A DNA stretch of 64,000 nt from Parietaria judaica (taxonomy: Eukaryota > Streptophyta > Magnoliopsida > Rosales > Urticaceae). Location: positions 20,240,001 to 20,304,000 of the forward strand of contig OX940869.1 of the NCBI GenBank assembly GCA_954871525.1. The letters run 5' to 3'. This document shows, one piece after another, positions 46,881 through 58,231 of this stretch (its first letter is position 1; the number at the start of each line of letters is the position of its first letter). Both the position numbers and the translations under genes were made by a program. The notes beneath the pieces were generated by a model. That model did not search any database. It had not been told where the DNA came from and saw only the letters and a program-made list of their open reading frames with translations.

Positions 46881-48377
46881 AGAGACTAAAAATCAGTCTT
46901 CAACTAATTCCCACACCAAATTCAATTGATACTATATATAAGTTCCAACAGAAAAATAACATAGACTAATTTTCAGTCTCTAATATGTTTCCTGGTTGAA
47001 TATTCATTGTTTATTGAAGACTGAATGTCACTCCCTAATTCTTTCTCTATAAAGAATTTCGTAGACTAAACATCAGTTATAAATAGGGTTTAAAATGCAT
47101 AATTAGGCGCCGAATTATTAGAGACTGATCATTATCTAAACGAAATGTATTAAACACTGAAGACCAGTTCCAAAAAAATTCATATATGAAACACTTTGAA
47201 AACTTAGTTTTAGTTCCAAATAAGTTCCTTGATTAGTGCCAAATAAAGTAAGACTGAAAATCAGTCTTTGATCTTTTCCCCTACAAAATTTCTATAACGA
47301 CTGAATTTCAGTCCCGAATTCAATTGAAATTTGGCTTATTAAGGACTAATTTTTACTCCCAAATATGTTCATTCTTCTTAGTATAGAGACTAGAAACCAG
47401 TCCCCAATAATTAGTCCCCAATTATTACTGGTACCACATAATAGAAAGTGGATATCAGTCCCCAATAATTTTGCATCATTTTCAATAATGATGAAACATA
47501 TGGGGGACTGAAATTCAGTAGCCATAAAGTTTGCTTGAAAAATCGTAAAGGAAAAAAAATGTATTTGTCACTGAAATTTAGTCTCCAAAAAGGTGTCAAA
47601 ATATTAGCAACTGAAAATCAGTCACTAACATTAGGCAAATGATAATCAGTCCCCAATAGCATCGAGTACTGACAAATCAGTCTCGGTTATGGATTATTAA
47701 GGACTAATTTTTACTCTAAAATATTTTCATTCTTCATAGTATAGAGACTGGAAATCAGTCCCCAATTATTACTAGTACCACATAATAGAGACTGGATATT
47801 GGTCCCCAATAATTTTGCGCCCTTTTCAATAATGATGGAACATATCGGGGACAGAAAATTTAGTAGCCATTAAGTTTGCCAGAAAAATCTTAAAATATAA
47901 ATATACATTAGCTACTGAAAATCAGTCACTAACATTAGTCGAATGAAAATCAGTCCCCAATAGCATCGAGTACTGATAAATTAGTCCCGCTTATGGATTA
48001 TTAAGGACTAATTTTTACTGTAAAAAATGTTTATTCTCCTTAGTATTAACAACACCGCATAATAGAGACTGAAAATCAGTCTCCAATAATTTTGTGCCAT
48101 TTTTAATAAGAGGGGAACATATATGGGACTGAAATTTAGTAGCCAATAAGTTTGCTTGAAAAATCTTAAAGCCCAAAAATATATTCGCAACTGAAATTTA
48201 GTCTCAAACAAGGTGTCAAAATATTAGCAACTGAAAATCAGTCCCTAAGTTTAGTCCCTTGAAAATCAGTCTCGAATACCTTCAGGTACTGATAAATCAG
48301 TCCCAGATACTTAGTATTCGAGACTGATATATCAGTCTTTCGTAAAATAGTCCCAGATGCTCACTTTTCTTGTAGTG
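46881..48377. repeat. CACTA 2 subterminal array of GACTGAAAATCAGTCC-type palindromes
   Basis: Some 1.5 kb of closely spaced, degenerate GACTGAAAATCAGTCCCC and AATTAGTCCC motifs in both orientations, often self-complementary (GACTGA...TCAGTC), plus a longer duplicated unit (about 47320-47660, 47680-47970 and 47990-48290). It runs up to the terminal repeat. Confidence 0.85.
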
Positions 48378-49139
48378 AGAAAAGATGAAGAGAAAATACA
48401 AGGACTTCCTGGAATCTTGGAATCGTTCTTCCGGGCTGAACGGGTTGACTGGCCCGTCTTGCTGACACGTGTCCCATGACTGCGCATTCCACGCCGAGTT
48501 GGATTCTTGACCAAAAAGATCTGTTGAGGATTTGACTTCGTGCTCCTGGTCTTTAGTCCATTTTGGATTAATGGAGCCGGACAGGAGATATGACGGATTA
48601 GCCCTTCCTTTCTCTTGAATGACGACAAGTAGCTTTTGGCCTTTAGGCCGGGTAGCTTCCTGTTCTTTGCGCCTTGCGATGGCAAGATGCCCTGATGAGC
48701 TTTGGGCCTCGCAATTGAGCTTTTGCGAATATTAAATATTCTTTAAAACCTTTTATTTATTTAGTTATAGATTTTATTAATTCGTAACTTTATGCGACTT
48801 GTCGTATTAAATAAACGATGAATTTGCTCATTAGCACATGTCATTTTTATGTTTTTAGTATGTCGTTTTTGGTGTAATATATATTTTATTGTCCTTTTTT
48901 ATACTATATGTAGTTTTTAATTACTGATTTTTTTAAAAACTACATGTCTTTCTTAAGTCAAACAATTTTAGAACTTCAAAATTTATAATTGGAACTAGGA
49001 AATTTTTTAAATGGAACCAGAACCGGGAAATTTAGAATCGGAACTGTTATCGAAACCGATAGAAAAAAAAAATCCCGATTTTTCGGAACAGGGACGAAAA
49101 AACTAATTTCCCGGTTCTGGTTTCACCCCTAAAAAAACT

Positions 49140-50055
49140 TAAAAAAAATGGATAAGTCTACCGATTCACCAAAAAAGGTGAAATTAGATAATATTGCCAT
49201 AGTTTTCAAAAATTGATTCTATGCCGCCTTATGTTTGGAAAACTTGGGTACGTTTTCCTGTAATGTAATAACCTAAATAAAATAATGTAGTGGCACTAAT
49301 AAATTATAATTGATATTTTATTTAACAATTACTTTTATTGTGTGTTTATAATTGAGCATCGTGCATCAACATCAAACTTTTGTGTTTTATCGATACATTA
49401 TTAGAATAGGCTGACACTATTTGTCGCAGGCACTATCGGCTAAGATTATAAATATGCGCAATTTCTATATTTCAGTAGGATTGAATCTAGGATCTCATAA
49501 GTAGGTGAAGGTAAAGCTTCAAAAGGTAATTAGATATTTTTATAATATGTTAATGTAAAATGAAATTTTTTACTACGGTAAAATTTCTATAATTTAATAT
49601 TGTTGGGAACGGTAAAATTAATTATTATTGAAGTATTAATTTATAAAGAATTAGTTATATAATCATTATAATTTAAAAAATTCCTATATAACATCTCAAG
49701 AATACTAATATGCATCTCTAATCATAAAAAAGAATTGAAGACGACATAACTGAATTAGAGTTTGTTTCACGCAATGATGCAATTTACGCGATTTTATCAC
49801 TTTGAAAAAAAAAATTGTTACATCAAGAAAATTTAACATTGGACATTCTTAATACTATGCGGAAGCTTAGAGATGACTTCGAAAGAAACATCAATTTCAC
49901 GAATAAGTAAAATAACTTCATAATCATATTTTAAAAACTTTACATCATTAGTTATTGTATATAATTTGTTTTTATCTTAAAGTGATTTCATAACTAGTTA
50001 AGCAATGTTTTATTTTATTTATATTGATTTCATAATTAGTTATATACTTTTTTTT
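49140..50055. other. AT-rich intergenic stretch
   Basis: About 900 bp between the nested block and the next element. No open frame with recognisable motifs and no structured repeat seen. Confidence 0.5.
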
Positions 50056-51267
50056 AGAAAACCCACCAAATGCCCAAAAACCACCTAAGGTTTAAGAAAA
50101 TTGCCCATAGTTTCAAACAATTAATTTATACCCATTAATAAACTTTTTTGGACCATATTAACCCTAATATTAATTATTAATTTTTTGTTTTAATAATTAT
50201 TAATAATATAATTTTGAAATTAAAATTTCCTATAATTAAGTACGTTTTAATATAATTTTGAAATTAGAATTTCCTATAATTAAGTATACTTTCTCCATCG
50301 CGACTCTGTCGCGTCGTCGCCTCGCCTCTCCGTCGCGATTATATCGCGTCGCCTCTCCGTCACCACATCCTTGGCGAGGTCAACCCGTTCTCCTACAGCG
50401 AGTAGATCCGCTCACTCGTCGGGAAAAACCATCTCCGAGATCGTCGCGAACCACTTCCTCGTGCAGCTCGCCGATGGTGAACATACGTAAATAAAATTTC
50501 GTAAATATATTTACAGTTTAATATTGGTATATACATATACCGAATTTATGTTGAGATTTACGATTTGCACATACAGTCCCTGTATTAAGTATTGGTATAT
50601 ACATATATAATTTTGGTAATTAAATTTACAGTTTGATATTGGTATATCCATATACAAAATTCTTGTTGATATTTAAGATTTGCACAAACAGTCCCCATAT
50701 TAAGTATTTGTATACACATATACAATTTTGGTAATTAAATTTACAGTTTGATATTGGTATACATATATATAGTTATGGTTGATATTTACGATTTGCACAA
50801 ATAGTTCCCGTATAAAGTATTCGTATATACATATACAAGATTCGTTATTAAATTTACTGTTTGGAATTGGTATATTTAAATACAATTTCTGTTTGTAGAT
50901 TCTATATTAATTTGTGCTCATTATTTCCTACGATATTAGGAATTTTGAAATTTTGTTTTTAAAATTTAAATCGTGAGAATACTGATTAGTAGAGAGAAAA
51001 TATTCGAAAATAATTAAGAAATGATTAATATTAATAAGTTATTCTATTTAGCTACATTTAAGGGAAAAAAATATTTTGCTTTTATTAATTAATTTGAATT
51101 ATTAATTAATTTTAAACGTAATTTAAATGCCAAATATTAATTAATTAATTAATTAAAAAGGTATATTGGTCCATATTTCAATTACGGGGTGGTTTTGATT
51201 ACCATAAATAGAAATTGGCATTTTTTTGAAATCTTGAGTCACAAATGCGCATTTGGCTCGTTTATCC
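50056..51267. mobile_element. Mutator-like element A with captured GC-rich fragment
   Basis: The left end AGAAAACCCACCAAATGCCC and the right end read in reverse GGATAAACGAGCCAAATGCG form degenerate ~50-bp inverted repeats related to those of the next element. No clear target duplication remains. Inside, 50290-50480 is markedly GC-rich (repeats of CTCCGTCGCGA) and reads like a piece of a cellular exon (EVNPFSYSE, then ISEIVANHFLVQLADG after a frame change). I could not identify the source gene. A 115-bp tandem repeat follows. Confidence 0.65.
50510..50895. repeat. 115-bp tandem repeat, about 3.3 copies
   Basis: Units start at 50510, 50625, 50740 and 50853 with TTTACAGTTT(A/G)ATATTGG and include ATTTGCACA(A/T)ACAGTCCC. 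It lies within MULE A. Confidence 0.85.
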
Positions 51268-51480
51268 TTATTATTTTATATAGAATTATTAATTTATATA
51301 TCAAGTAGGACCTATATAATTATAAAAAAATTATTATCTTATAAATTTAACGAATTATTAATTTAACTAGTTAGACCCGAGTCGGGACCGGAAAAAATAT
51401 TATTTAATCGAAGTTATTAATTTATCGAGTTAATATTTTAAGATTAAAAAAATAAAATTACATAAAAATAATATTATATA

Positions 51481-53210
51481 AGAAAAACCCATCAAATGCC
51501 CAAAAACCAGTTAAGGTTTAAGAGAATTGCTCATAGTTTCAAACAATTATTTTATACCCATAAATAAATTGAAATGGAGCATTTTAACCTTAATAATAAT
51601 TAATTTGTTTTAATTTTCGTATGGAATTATTTATTATTTTTTTAATTTCAAAATTAATACTAGAATCAAACAGATTTGACTCATTCACCTATTAATTAAA
51701 TTTCTCATTTAACAGATAAATTATGTTACTTTATTTAAAAAAATTATTTATTGCTCCCTTTATTGCTCCCTCTCTCTCGACCCTTTCTCTCCGCCTCCTC
51801 CACTGCCCAAAAATCACCGCGCCACCGTGAATCTCTCACCGTCGCCATTGCTGTCTCTACGTCTTTGACTTTCCTTCTGGTCATGGCAATTTCTGTTGCG
51901 GTTTCTCTTTTCATAAAGATGAAGAACGCGGATCCGATCGAGTCATGAGAGTTCGAGCTCGGACCGCACCGGTACTCCTACGAAGAGTTGAATAAGGCGA
52001 CGAAGAAGTTCACAGATAAAGAGCTTCTTGGCTATGGCGGATTTGGCAGGGTCTACAAAGGCACGATCAAGAAGACGAAGACTGTTGTCGCGGTGAAGCG
52101 AGTCTCGCACGAATCTAAACAGGGAATCAGGGAGTTCGTGTCGGAGATCTCGAGCATTGGACGGTTGCGTCACCGGAATCTGGACCTGCTCATCCGGTGG
52201 TGTCGCCGGCGAGGCAATTTTTCGTAATTCGTTTTACAAAACCTTTGAGTGGTAATATTGGTTGGAGGGGTAAATGGATTTACACGATTTTGTTAATCAA
52301 TTTACACAATTTTGGTTACCGATTTACACGATTTTGGTGAATGAATTTACACGTTTTGGAGTGGTTTTACATAATTTTACAGTGGTAATATTTTCGTTAG
52401 GAATGCGTAAATGAAATTACAAAATCGGAGGAACCGAGGATCCCCTGTGAGGTAATAGAGGTCGGAACTGGTCGGAGACCGAGGGTGTGGAAGAGATCGT
52501 GGCGGGTGTGAGGTTAATAAAAGGTTTGGGCCGCATCGGCGACGGACATCGAAGCAAGCCATCCATTACGGTTTCGTATTCGTAATTGCATTTACCATTA
52601 AAGTTTCAGATTTGTAGTTACAATTTTGTATTTATGGTTACAGATTCGTATTTATAGTTACAAAATTAACTTTGTAAATATTTTGCAAGCTTCGTATGTA
52701 TATATAATTACAGTTTCATTCTTATATTGAAATTTCGTAACTATATTTACAGTTTTATAACTAGATTTTTATTGAAATTTCGTAAATTTATTTACTGTAA
52801 ATACAAATTCGTAAATATAGAATCGTAAATATAGTTACGTAAATATAATTACAAATTCGTAAAAATGCATAGAAATAATTTGATTTTTTTTTTAAATACT
52901 GATTAATAGGAACCAAAAAAATCAAAAATAAGATTTGTTACAAACGTTAAAATAGGGAAAAATAATTCGAGTAATATTTGTGTAATCGTAAAAATAAGAA
53001 AGATTTATTTTAATTTATTTAGTTTGCTACATTTAAGAAAAAAAATTATTTTTTAATTTTAATTAAAAAAACGAAATTAAGATTAATGTGAGTTAATTGG
53101 AAGTGTATATTAGTCTATATTTTAATTTGTTGGTGATTATGATCACCATAATTAGAAATGAGCTTTTTTTTAAACCTTGAGCCACAAATAGGCATTTCCC
53201 TCATTTACCC
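51481..53210. mobile_element. Mutator-like element B (Pack-MULE type) with perfect 9-bp target duplication
   Basis: The left end AGAAAAACCCATCAAATGCC and the right end read in reverse GGGTAAATGAGGGAAATGCC continue inward as an imperfect inverted repeat. The 9-bp direct repeat TATTATATA flanks it (51472-51480 and 53211-53219). It carries a receptor-kinase fragment (51751-52227), a ~27-bp tandem repeat of TTTACACGATTTTGG-type units (52270-52375) and a GC-rich piece of unknown origin (52430-52562). No transposase is present. Confidence 0.85.
51751..52227 (+). pseudogene. L-type lectin receptor kinase fragment captured by MULE B
   Basis: The piece covers a short Ser-rich stretch, one transmembrane segment (VAIAVSTSLTFLLVMAISVA) and the start of the kinase domain: the juxtamembrane motif [20 protein letters not shown], the Gly loop [34 protein letters not shown] with the ATP-binding Lys, and [13 protein letters not shown] stands where the family has Trp (…ES*EFELG, at 51946-51948), and after RWCRRRGNF the frame ends. 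The lectin domain and most of the kinase domain are absent, so this is a gene fragment, not a receptor. Confidence 0.88.
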
Positions 53211-53219
53211 TATTATATA

Positions 53220-53721
53220 TTTAAAAAAAAAAGCAAGTAAAAAGGGTGGAAATACAAAATATTATGTGTCATGTGGCCGCCGCGTGTATAAATGCGGCAG
53301 GACAAATGGCTATAAAACCGTAACAATACAAACTTTGAAAACAAAAAAAAAATTATAAATAGACTTAACTACAACAAACATATAAAGTGAGAGACTTTTA
53401 CCGTAATTTTCTGAATATTGATTTGAATACTCATAGTATGATGAAGCTGAGGGAACTTAGTGAGGGATATATATTAATTATTTACGTTTAAACCGATGGT
53501 TTGCATGATATGGAAGGTTCTCTCATTCTTGTACCCTTACAAAATCTAAAAATAAATAAATAAACGAATCCGATATCCTATGTAATACTATACTAGCCAA
53601 ACAAAGAGGAACATGAAGAGCTTATTTAGAATGACGAAAAACACTCAAGTTTCACTCACAGAAGAGCACAACACGAGAGACAAGGAATTATGACTATGCA
53701 TTTACATTTCACCACTCTCAC
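53220..53721. other. 3' flank of the DUF863 gene
   Basis: AT-rich stretch with nothing recognised. It probably contains the 3' UTR of the minus-strand DUF863 gene near 53600-53721. Confidence 0.4.
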
Positions 53722-56583
53722 TCACGTAAGTGGCAGAAGAGAGTTGCTGATCGGGCATCTATGCCGTGGCGGCCGCCGCGTCCTCTTTCCCCACCCCGCC
53801 AGACTCGATTCCTTGGGCTCACGAGCCTGCGGGGCTTCCACGGTGTTCGAAACCGCCGTCTCCTCCGGAAGAGGCGGTACCACCACCGACCGCTTCCTAC
53901 CTCTTCCTCCGCCGCTTCTCGGCAGCAAGCTGGACTGCCACGTCCCTCCAACGGCTCTGACCATCCCTTCCAGGGTCTGCAGATCTTCGGTCACCTCATT
54001 CCTCGACAGAGATACTATCCCGGGAAGCACGTCCTTCTGGAAGTCCTTCACCCTCTGCCTCCCCCGCCTTGCCTGAGCTCTCCTCGGCCGTCTAGGCGCT
54101 GCTGCGGCTTCCTCCTCCTCATCTCTCGGCACGTCCGAGCTTGGAGGCACGTAAGAACGCTCTTCGAGCTTCTCTTCCGGTAAAGTCAGTATTATGTGCT
54201 CGAAGTCGTCGTCGCAGCAGGTCAGCTCCTCGTTCGGAGAATCGCCGCAGTACGATGAGACGATGTCGGCCAGCAAGTAAAGTGTGTCGGTTGGAGACTC
54301 TTCTGTGACGTCTTCACGGAGATCAACCACAGCGCTACCTAAGGGATTGCGTAGATATTGAGTTGCTATGGCAACAAGAGCCTCAGCTGCGAGTTGGTCG
54401 AGATTTTCGTCAGATTGTTTCTCTGGTTTGTTGACAAGACGTTCTTCATCTGAATCGGTTTCGATTATCACCGGAGCCTCCAAATCTATCACGGTGGTGC
54501 GCTTCGGATTCAGAGAAGTGGGTATTAACTGAACCTCTTCTTCGGCAACACATTCATTCAAGTCTATTAGGTGCTTGACTAATCCTTTCTTTAGATCCTC
54601 AACTTTGGGCTTCTCCACAGAGCTAGAGGACATGTGGCAACAAGCCAGAACGAATTTTTCTGATGTAATCTTCAGAGGGATATCGTCAACAACCGGATCG
54701 GGTTTTGAGGTTAGGTCAAAGATGGGAAAGCCGAGAATCCTCTTAACACTTGAGCACTCACTTCTTTCAGCTCTCCTGCCGTCAGTAACATGGCCGCGTG
54801 TGGCCGATGAAGAGTCCCTCACGACACTTTGCAAAGGGTCTTTCCTCGTGTTGGTCTGATTCCAAAACTGACGTGAATCATTCTGCACGAAATCAATCTT
54901 TGATCCGAATAATTCTACAGTTTCCTCCTTCAAGGAAATGTTTTTAGCACGTGCCAGCCAAGGAAATGTTGCTTGCGGCATCTCAACGTTTTTCGATTCA
55001 GGCTGATATTTGTTTGGACCATGTGGAATCGTGCTCGGGTTAAAGCTACTTTGAGGTCTTGTCCATGAAGAAATAGAGATTGATTTGGGATTGGATGCGT
55101 TAATTGGTTTGGAAGCCAAAGAAGAAGCTTCATTATTGCCTTCAGCAACTTCTACACCAAAAATTTTCCTCTTAACCTGTTTTCCTGAAGTGTTCTGATC
55201 ACAAGGAAGAGAAGTGACGAACCCGTTGGCTCTTGATGAGTCACTTGCCTTCTGAAAATCTTCGACATGAAAGCTCCCCGTGAAATAGCTCTTACCCTCA
55301 ACATTTCCTGCAAAAGAACGGGTTTAAAATAAATAAATAATACATAACACTCCAGACAGAAGAGTAAGAGATTGATTATTACCTGCTTGAACACCATATG
55401 GCGAATCATTCTTTATATGAACATTGTTGATTCCTCTATCCTTACCAAAAATGGGGTTTTCCGATATTTGTTTAGCGGAAAACCACATATTCGATTGTGT
55501 ATGTGACGATCCAGCTCGAGAATATATATTGCTTCCTAGATTGTTATCAGAGGCCGATGCAGAAGCTTCCTCGTCTTCTACAGGTTCATTCAGATCAGCC
55601 AAGTTATGGGATCTCTTCGAACATGAGTTAGACCTCAAAGTATTACCACCGTCACTGATATGACGGGCCTGAGATACTTCTTTAACTCGAGGATTCGCCG
55701 TTCTTGACACCATAGAATCCCTTTCTGCTTCTGAGTCATCGTCGGTGTACTCATCCGCTGGAGCTTCGAGATCAAACAACCTTCTCTGAGGCTTCTTGCA
55801 TTTGAGATCTAAAGCTCCGTCATACTCTGTCTCTTTCAACCCCGAGCCAACTGACGCAACTTTCACAGAGCTTTGAGGTGAAGCGATAACACCAGCGCTT
55901 AATGACGAGGGTCTGCCGTAATTGGAACCGACGAAGGGAAAATTTTTAGACCGCAAACTCTGTTTCTCATCTTCGGACCGGAAGCTTGATGAAAATAAGC
56001 TCGGTTGAGAGGTCCCAATGGGGATCGAATAATGGACTTGCTCTCTGATTCTGACTTCATTCATCAAGTCCCTCTGTATTCTATAAAGTCGATGGAGTTC
56101 ATGAACCTGAAAGACCGCACATTGTTAAATTATCCAAATGTGTTCGTTCGTGATTATTGAGGATCTTTGTGTTAAACGCAAGAATATAAGTACTACAGAA
56201 AAAAATCTTCCAAAGCCGGAAAATACTTTTAATTATATTAAATGAGTCTATATTATATATTTATTAATCGTTTCTGGGGGGCTGATTTTTTCTATATAAA
56301 AACACAAGTCAAACACAATTGAGACACACACGAAAACTCAGACCTGGTGTCTAAATATGGACTCGTGTTTCATTATGGTTTGCCTCAGCTTATCCTTTTC
56401 GTAGTCGTCGTAATCCGCTGAGTCGGGTATGTTTGCCGACATGTACATGCCGTAATGCTGGCCGTTCTTCAACGAGCCGCTATCGTGTGGTAAAGACCAG
56501 CCGCCATAGCCGGTGCTGCCGCTCAAGTCCTTCATCGAGTAGTATCCCGGTAGATACATCTTGGACTCGACTTCAGTTCCCAT
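53722..56583 (-). CDS. DUF863 plant protein of unknown function, 3 coding exons
   Basis: Exons on minus: 56583-56344, 56106-55383 and 55307-53722; 2550 nt in frame, 849 aa. Start MGTEVESKMYLPGYYSMKDL is the family's typical N-terminus. Then come IFRHQVHELHRLYRIQRDLM at residues ~75-95, the repeated Leu-Asn motifs RRLFDLEAPADEY, NLADLNEPVEDEEAS and LIDLNECVAEEE, and, near residue 800, ISSYCGDSP-like and EELTCCDDDFEHIIL sequence. It ends with a basic LAGWGKRTRRPPRHR tail. These features place it in PF05904 (DUF863). The LxLxN-like and DLN(E/L) motifs recall EAR-type repression motifs, which is an inference only. The protein is probably nuclear given its basic tail. No defect seen. Confidence 0.93.
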
Positions 56584-57684
56584 TCCTGAATCTAACACAC
56601 AAGAACAAAGAAACAGTAAGCACCAAATCGAAAAATAAACAAAAAACGAACTAAAACGCCCAATCAATTCGACGGAATCTCCAAGCAGACGATCGAAACA
56701 AAGCTCGGTAAATCTCAATCCTCGCCGACAAGCAGCATTGCAAAATCTATGAACAAATACGAAATGCAAGGAGCTCATTCCAAATAATTCGGGAACGGAT
56801 AAATTCACAAAAAACGGGCGAATTCATACGAATTTAACACATAACATGAGCAACACCATCGAATTAATCCACACTCAAACATGGCCAAAACCCAGAAAGG
56901 ACTGAAATTAAAAGAATATGTACCGAGGAATCAAATGATTCATATACAAGCACAAATCAACATAATTGTGACGAAATTACCTCATATGTGTCTCCTCGAT
57001 TAGAGCTTGAAAATCCCCAAACTACCCTTGAAACCTAGCTCCGACGGGTATGGAAAAAGACGAAGAAGAAGGGCATTTAGGACCGTGAAGAGAGACAAGA
57101 GAACCCATGAAACAGAACACTGGAAAGTGCCCAGAAATCTAAGAGGATGGCAAAATCTCTGCACTGCCATTAAAGACGGAGATTATCACTAGATCATCTT
57201 CTTCGGACCCGAAAGAGAGTGAAAATATTTATTTGTTTAAAAAATAAATAAAAATTCAGATCTGCTGGGCCAGAATCTGATGAGGAAATAGAGCGAGAGA
57301 TCCCACATCTCAGATAGAAGATCTTCTTCGCCTATGCCCTAAAAGAAGAGAGACTTCTCTTTCTCTCTCTCTCTCTCTCAAGAGAAGAACAATGACTTCA
57401 AGCTTGTCAACTTGTGGTCTGCCATTATTCTATATGCCTTGCTTCTCTTAAGCTTTTTTTTTTTTTTTTTTTTATTTTATTTTTTTGACCTCAAGAATTT
57501 ATTTGATGAAATTAATTAAATTACTATATTTTTTTTTCTAGATTCTCTCCACCTTCCATGCTTTTTGGGTACACACATATATTTATATTTGGGAAAGTAC
57601 TTTAGAAAATGTAGACACCTGGGTTTAACTGACTGAGGCACCAACCTAACAGTTTCCGAATGTGGTTCACTTATTTTATTATTT
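56584..57684 (-). promoter_or_regulatory. 5' leader and promoter region of the DUF863 gene
   Basis: No other gene lies here. The sequence just before the ATG (TTAGATTCAGGA) looks like the end of a leader intron, so one or more non-coding exons probably lie between 56600 and 57000. On the gene's strand a (GA)n microsatellite stands at 57356-57381 and a poly-A tract at 57452-57472. The rest is AT-rich. Confidence 0.45.
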
Positions 57685-58231
57685 GAGATATTTGCGGCAC
57701 AGAGACCTTATCTTTACTAATATAAAGACCTAAATGTTTAATTTTTTGTATATCTTTGAATCTCTTTCACAAAACGAAAAGTGAACTTTAAGTTTCTGTT
57801 AAGTATATAGCATATGTCAACTTTATACAGCATGAATATTGCCGAGTATACGTTGCTAATAACGACGGGAACACTGAGTGCGTGGCCGACACCGTTGAGA
57901 ACGCCAAGTGTGTAGCCAATAGCGCCAAATAAACTTCGCCAACACCATCGATGAATGCGGAGTGCGTCACCAATATTGACGAGTACGGCAACAACTACGT
58001 CGAGAAAGCAGAGTGCGTAACCGATACCAACGAGTACATCACCAACACCGTCAAAAGCTCTGCATGTGTTGTCGGGATTGACACATGTCATATACTTAAC
58101 CGCGTGTTTACTGTTCATTTAGTAAAGTAGTCTCAAAGATATATAGAAATATCGGGTCCTTATGCCGGAAAACGTTAAGAATGTGCTTTTAATAAAATGC
58201 AAACATAGAGCATTTATGCCGCAATTGTCTC
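57685..58231. mobile_element. 547-bp non-autonomous Mutator-like element with internal minisatellite
   Basis: The ends GAGATATTTGCGGCA and, in reverse, GAGACAATTGCGGCA begin inverted repeats that extend about 100 bp with gaps (TATATCTTTGA...CTTTCAC against TATATCTTTGAGACTACTTTAC). The flanks TTATTATTT (57676-57684) and TAATTATTT (58232-58240) agree at 8 of 9 positions. The interior 57840-58060 is a degenerate tandem array of GAGTGCGT..CCGA(T/C)A-type units. Confidence 0.72.

Larger units (their letters stand above)
43505..48377 (-). mobile_element. CACTA element 2, truncated at its far end
   Basis: The right end (its 5' end on minus) is the CACTA terminal repeat CACTACAAGAAAAGTGAGC, read from 48377 downward. 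The transposase start is at 43708. The element then stops abruptly at about 43505 against LTR sequence without the second terminal repeat, so the 3' part is deleted. The terminal sequence differs from CACTA 1 (CACTACTAC...), so this is another family. Confidence 0.85.
18846..48836 (-). mobile_element. Tat-type Ty3/gypsy LTR retrotransposon, heavily interrupted
   Basis: The LTRs are 18846-19224 and 43230-48836 (the second itself interrupted), and the 5-bp direct repeat CATGT flanks the whole (18841-18845 and 48837-48841). The gag-pol genes are on minus, so the upstream LTR is the one at the right. The gene order is gag, PR, RT, RNase H, a second RNase H-like domain, then INT. A second RNase H between pol and integrase marks the Tat lineage (Ogre/Retand/Grande relatives). 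Downstream of INT, on the opposite strand, is an extra ORF (20018-22620), also known from this lineage. By eye about 20 substitutions separate roughly 265 alignable LTR bases, so the insertion is not recent. Multiple stops and frameshifts make it non-autonomous. Confidence 0.93.
43230..48836 (-). repeat. Upstream LTR of the gypsy element, split by CACTA 2
   Basis: The left part 43230-43504 matches 18846-19121. The right part 48378-48836 contains the segment missing from the other LTR plus the shared end GTCGTATTAAATAAACGATG and TTAGCA. On minus this LTR would carry the transcription start. Between the parts lies the truncated CACTA 2. Confidence 0.88.
18650..49130. mobile_element. hAT-like MITE split by the 30-kb gypsy insertion (outermost host element)
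   Basis: The left half is 18650-18845 and the right half 48837-49130. The ends are AGGGGTGAAA at left and TTTCACCCCT at right, and the similarity continues inward as a long imperfect inverted repeat (CCGTTTCCCGG at the left against ACCGGGAAATT when the right half is read in reverse). The flanking direct repeat is AAAAAAAC(T), at 18642-18650 and 49131-49139, 8 or 9 bp depending on where the element is taken to begin. Without the insertion the element would be about 490 bp and non-coding. Confidence 0.8.

Noticed and set aside
46881..48377. Regular short repeats that could suggest a CRISPR array
   Set aside because: Plant nuclear context, degenerate palindromes without constant repeat and spacer lengths, directly next to a CACTA end.
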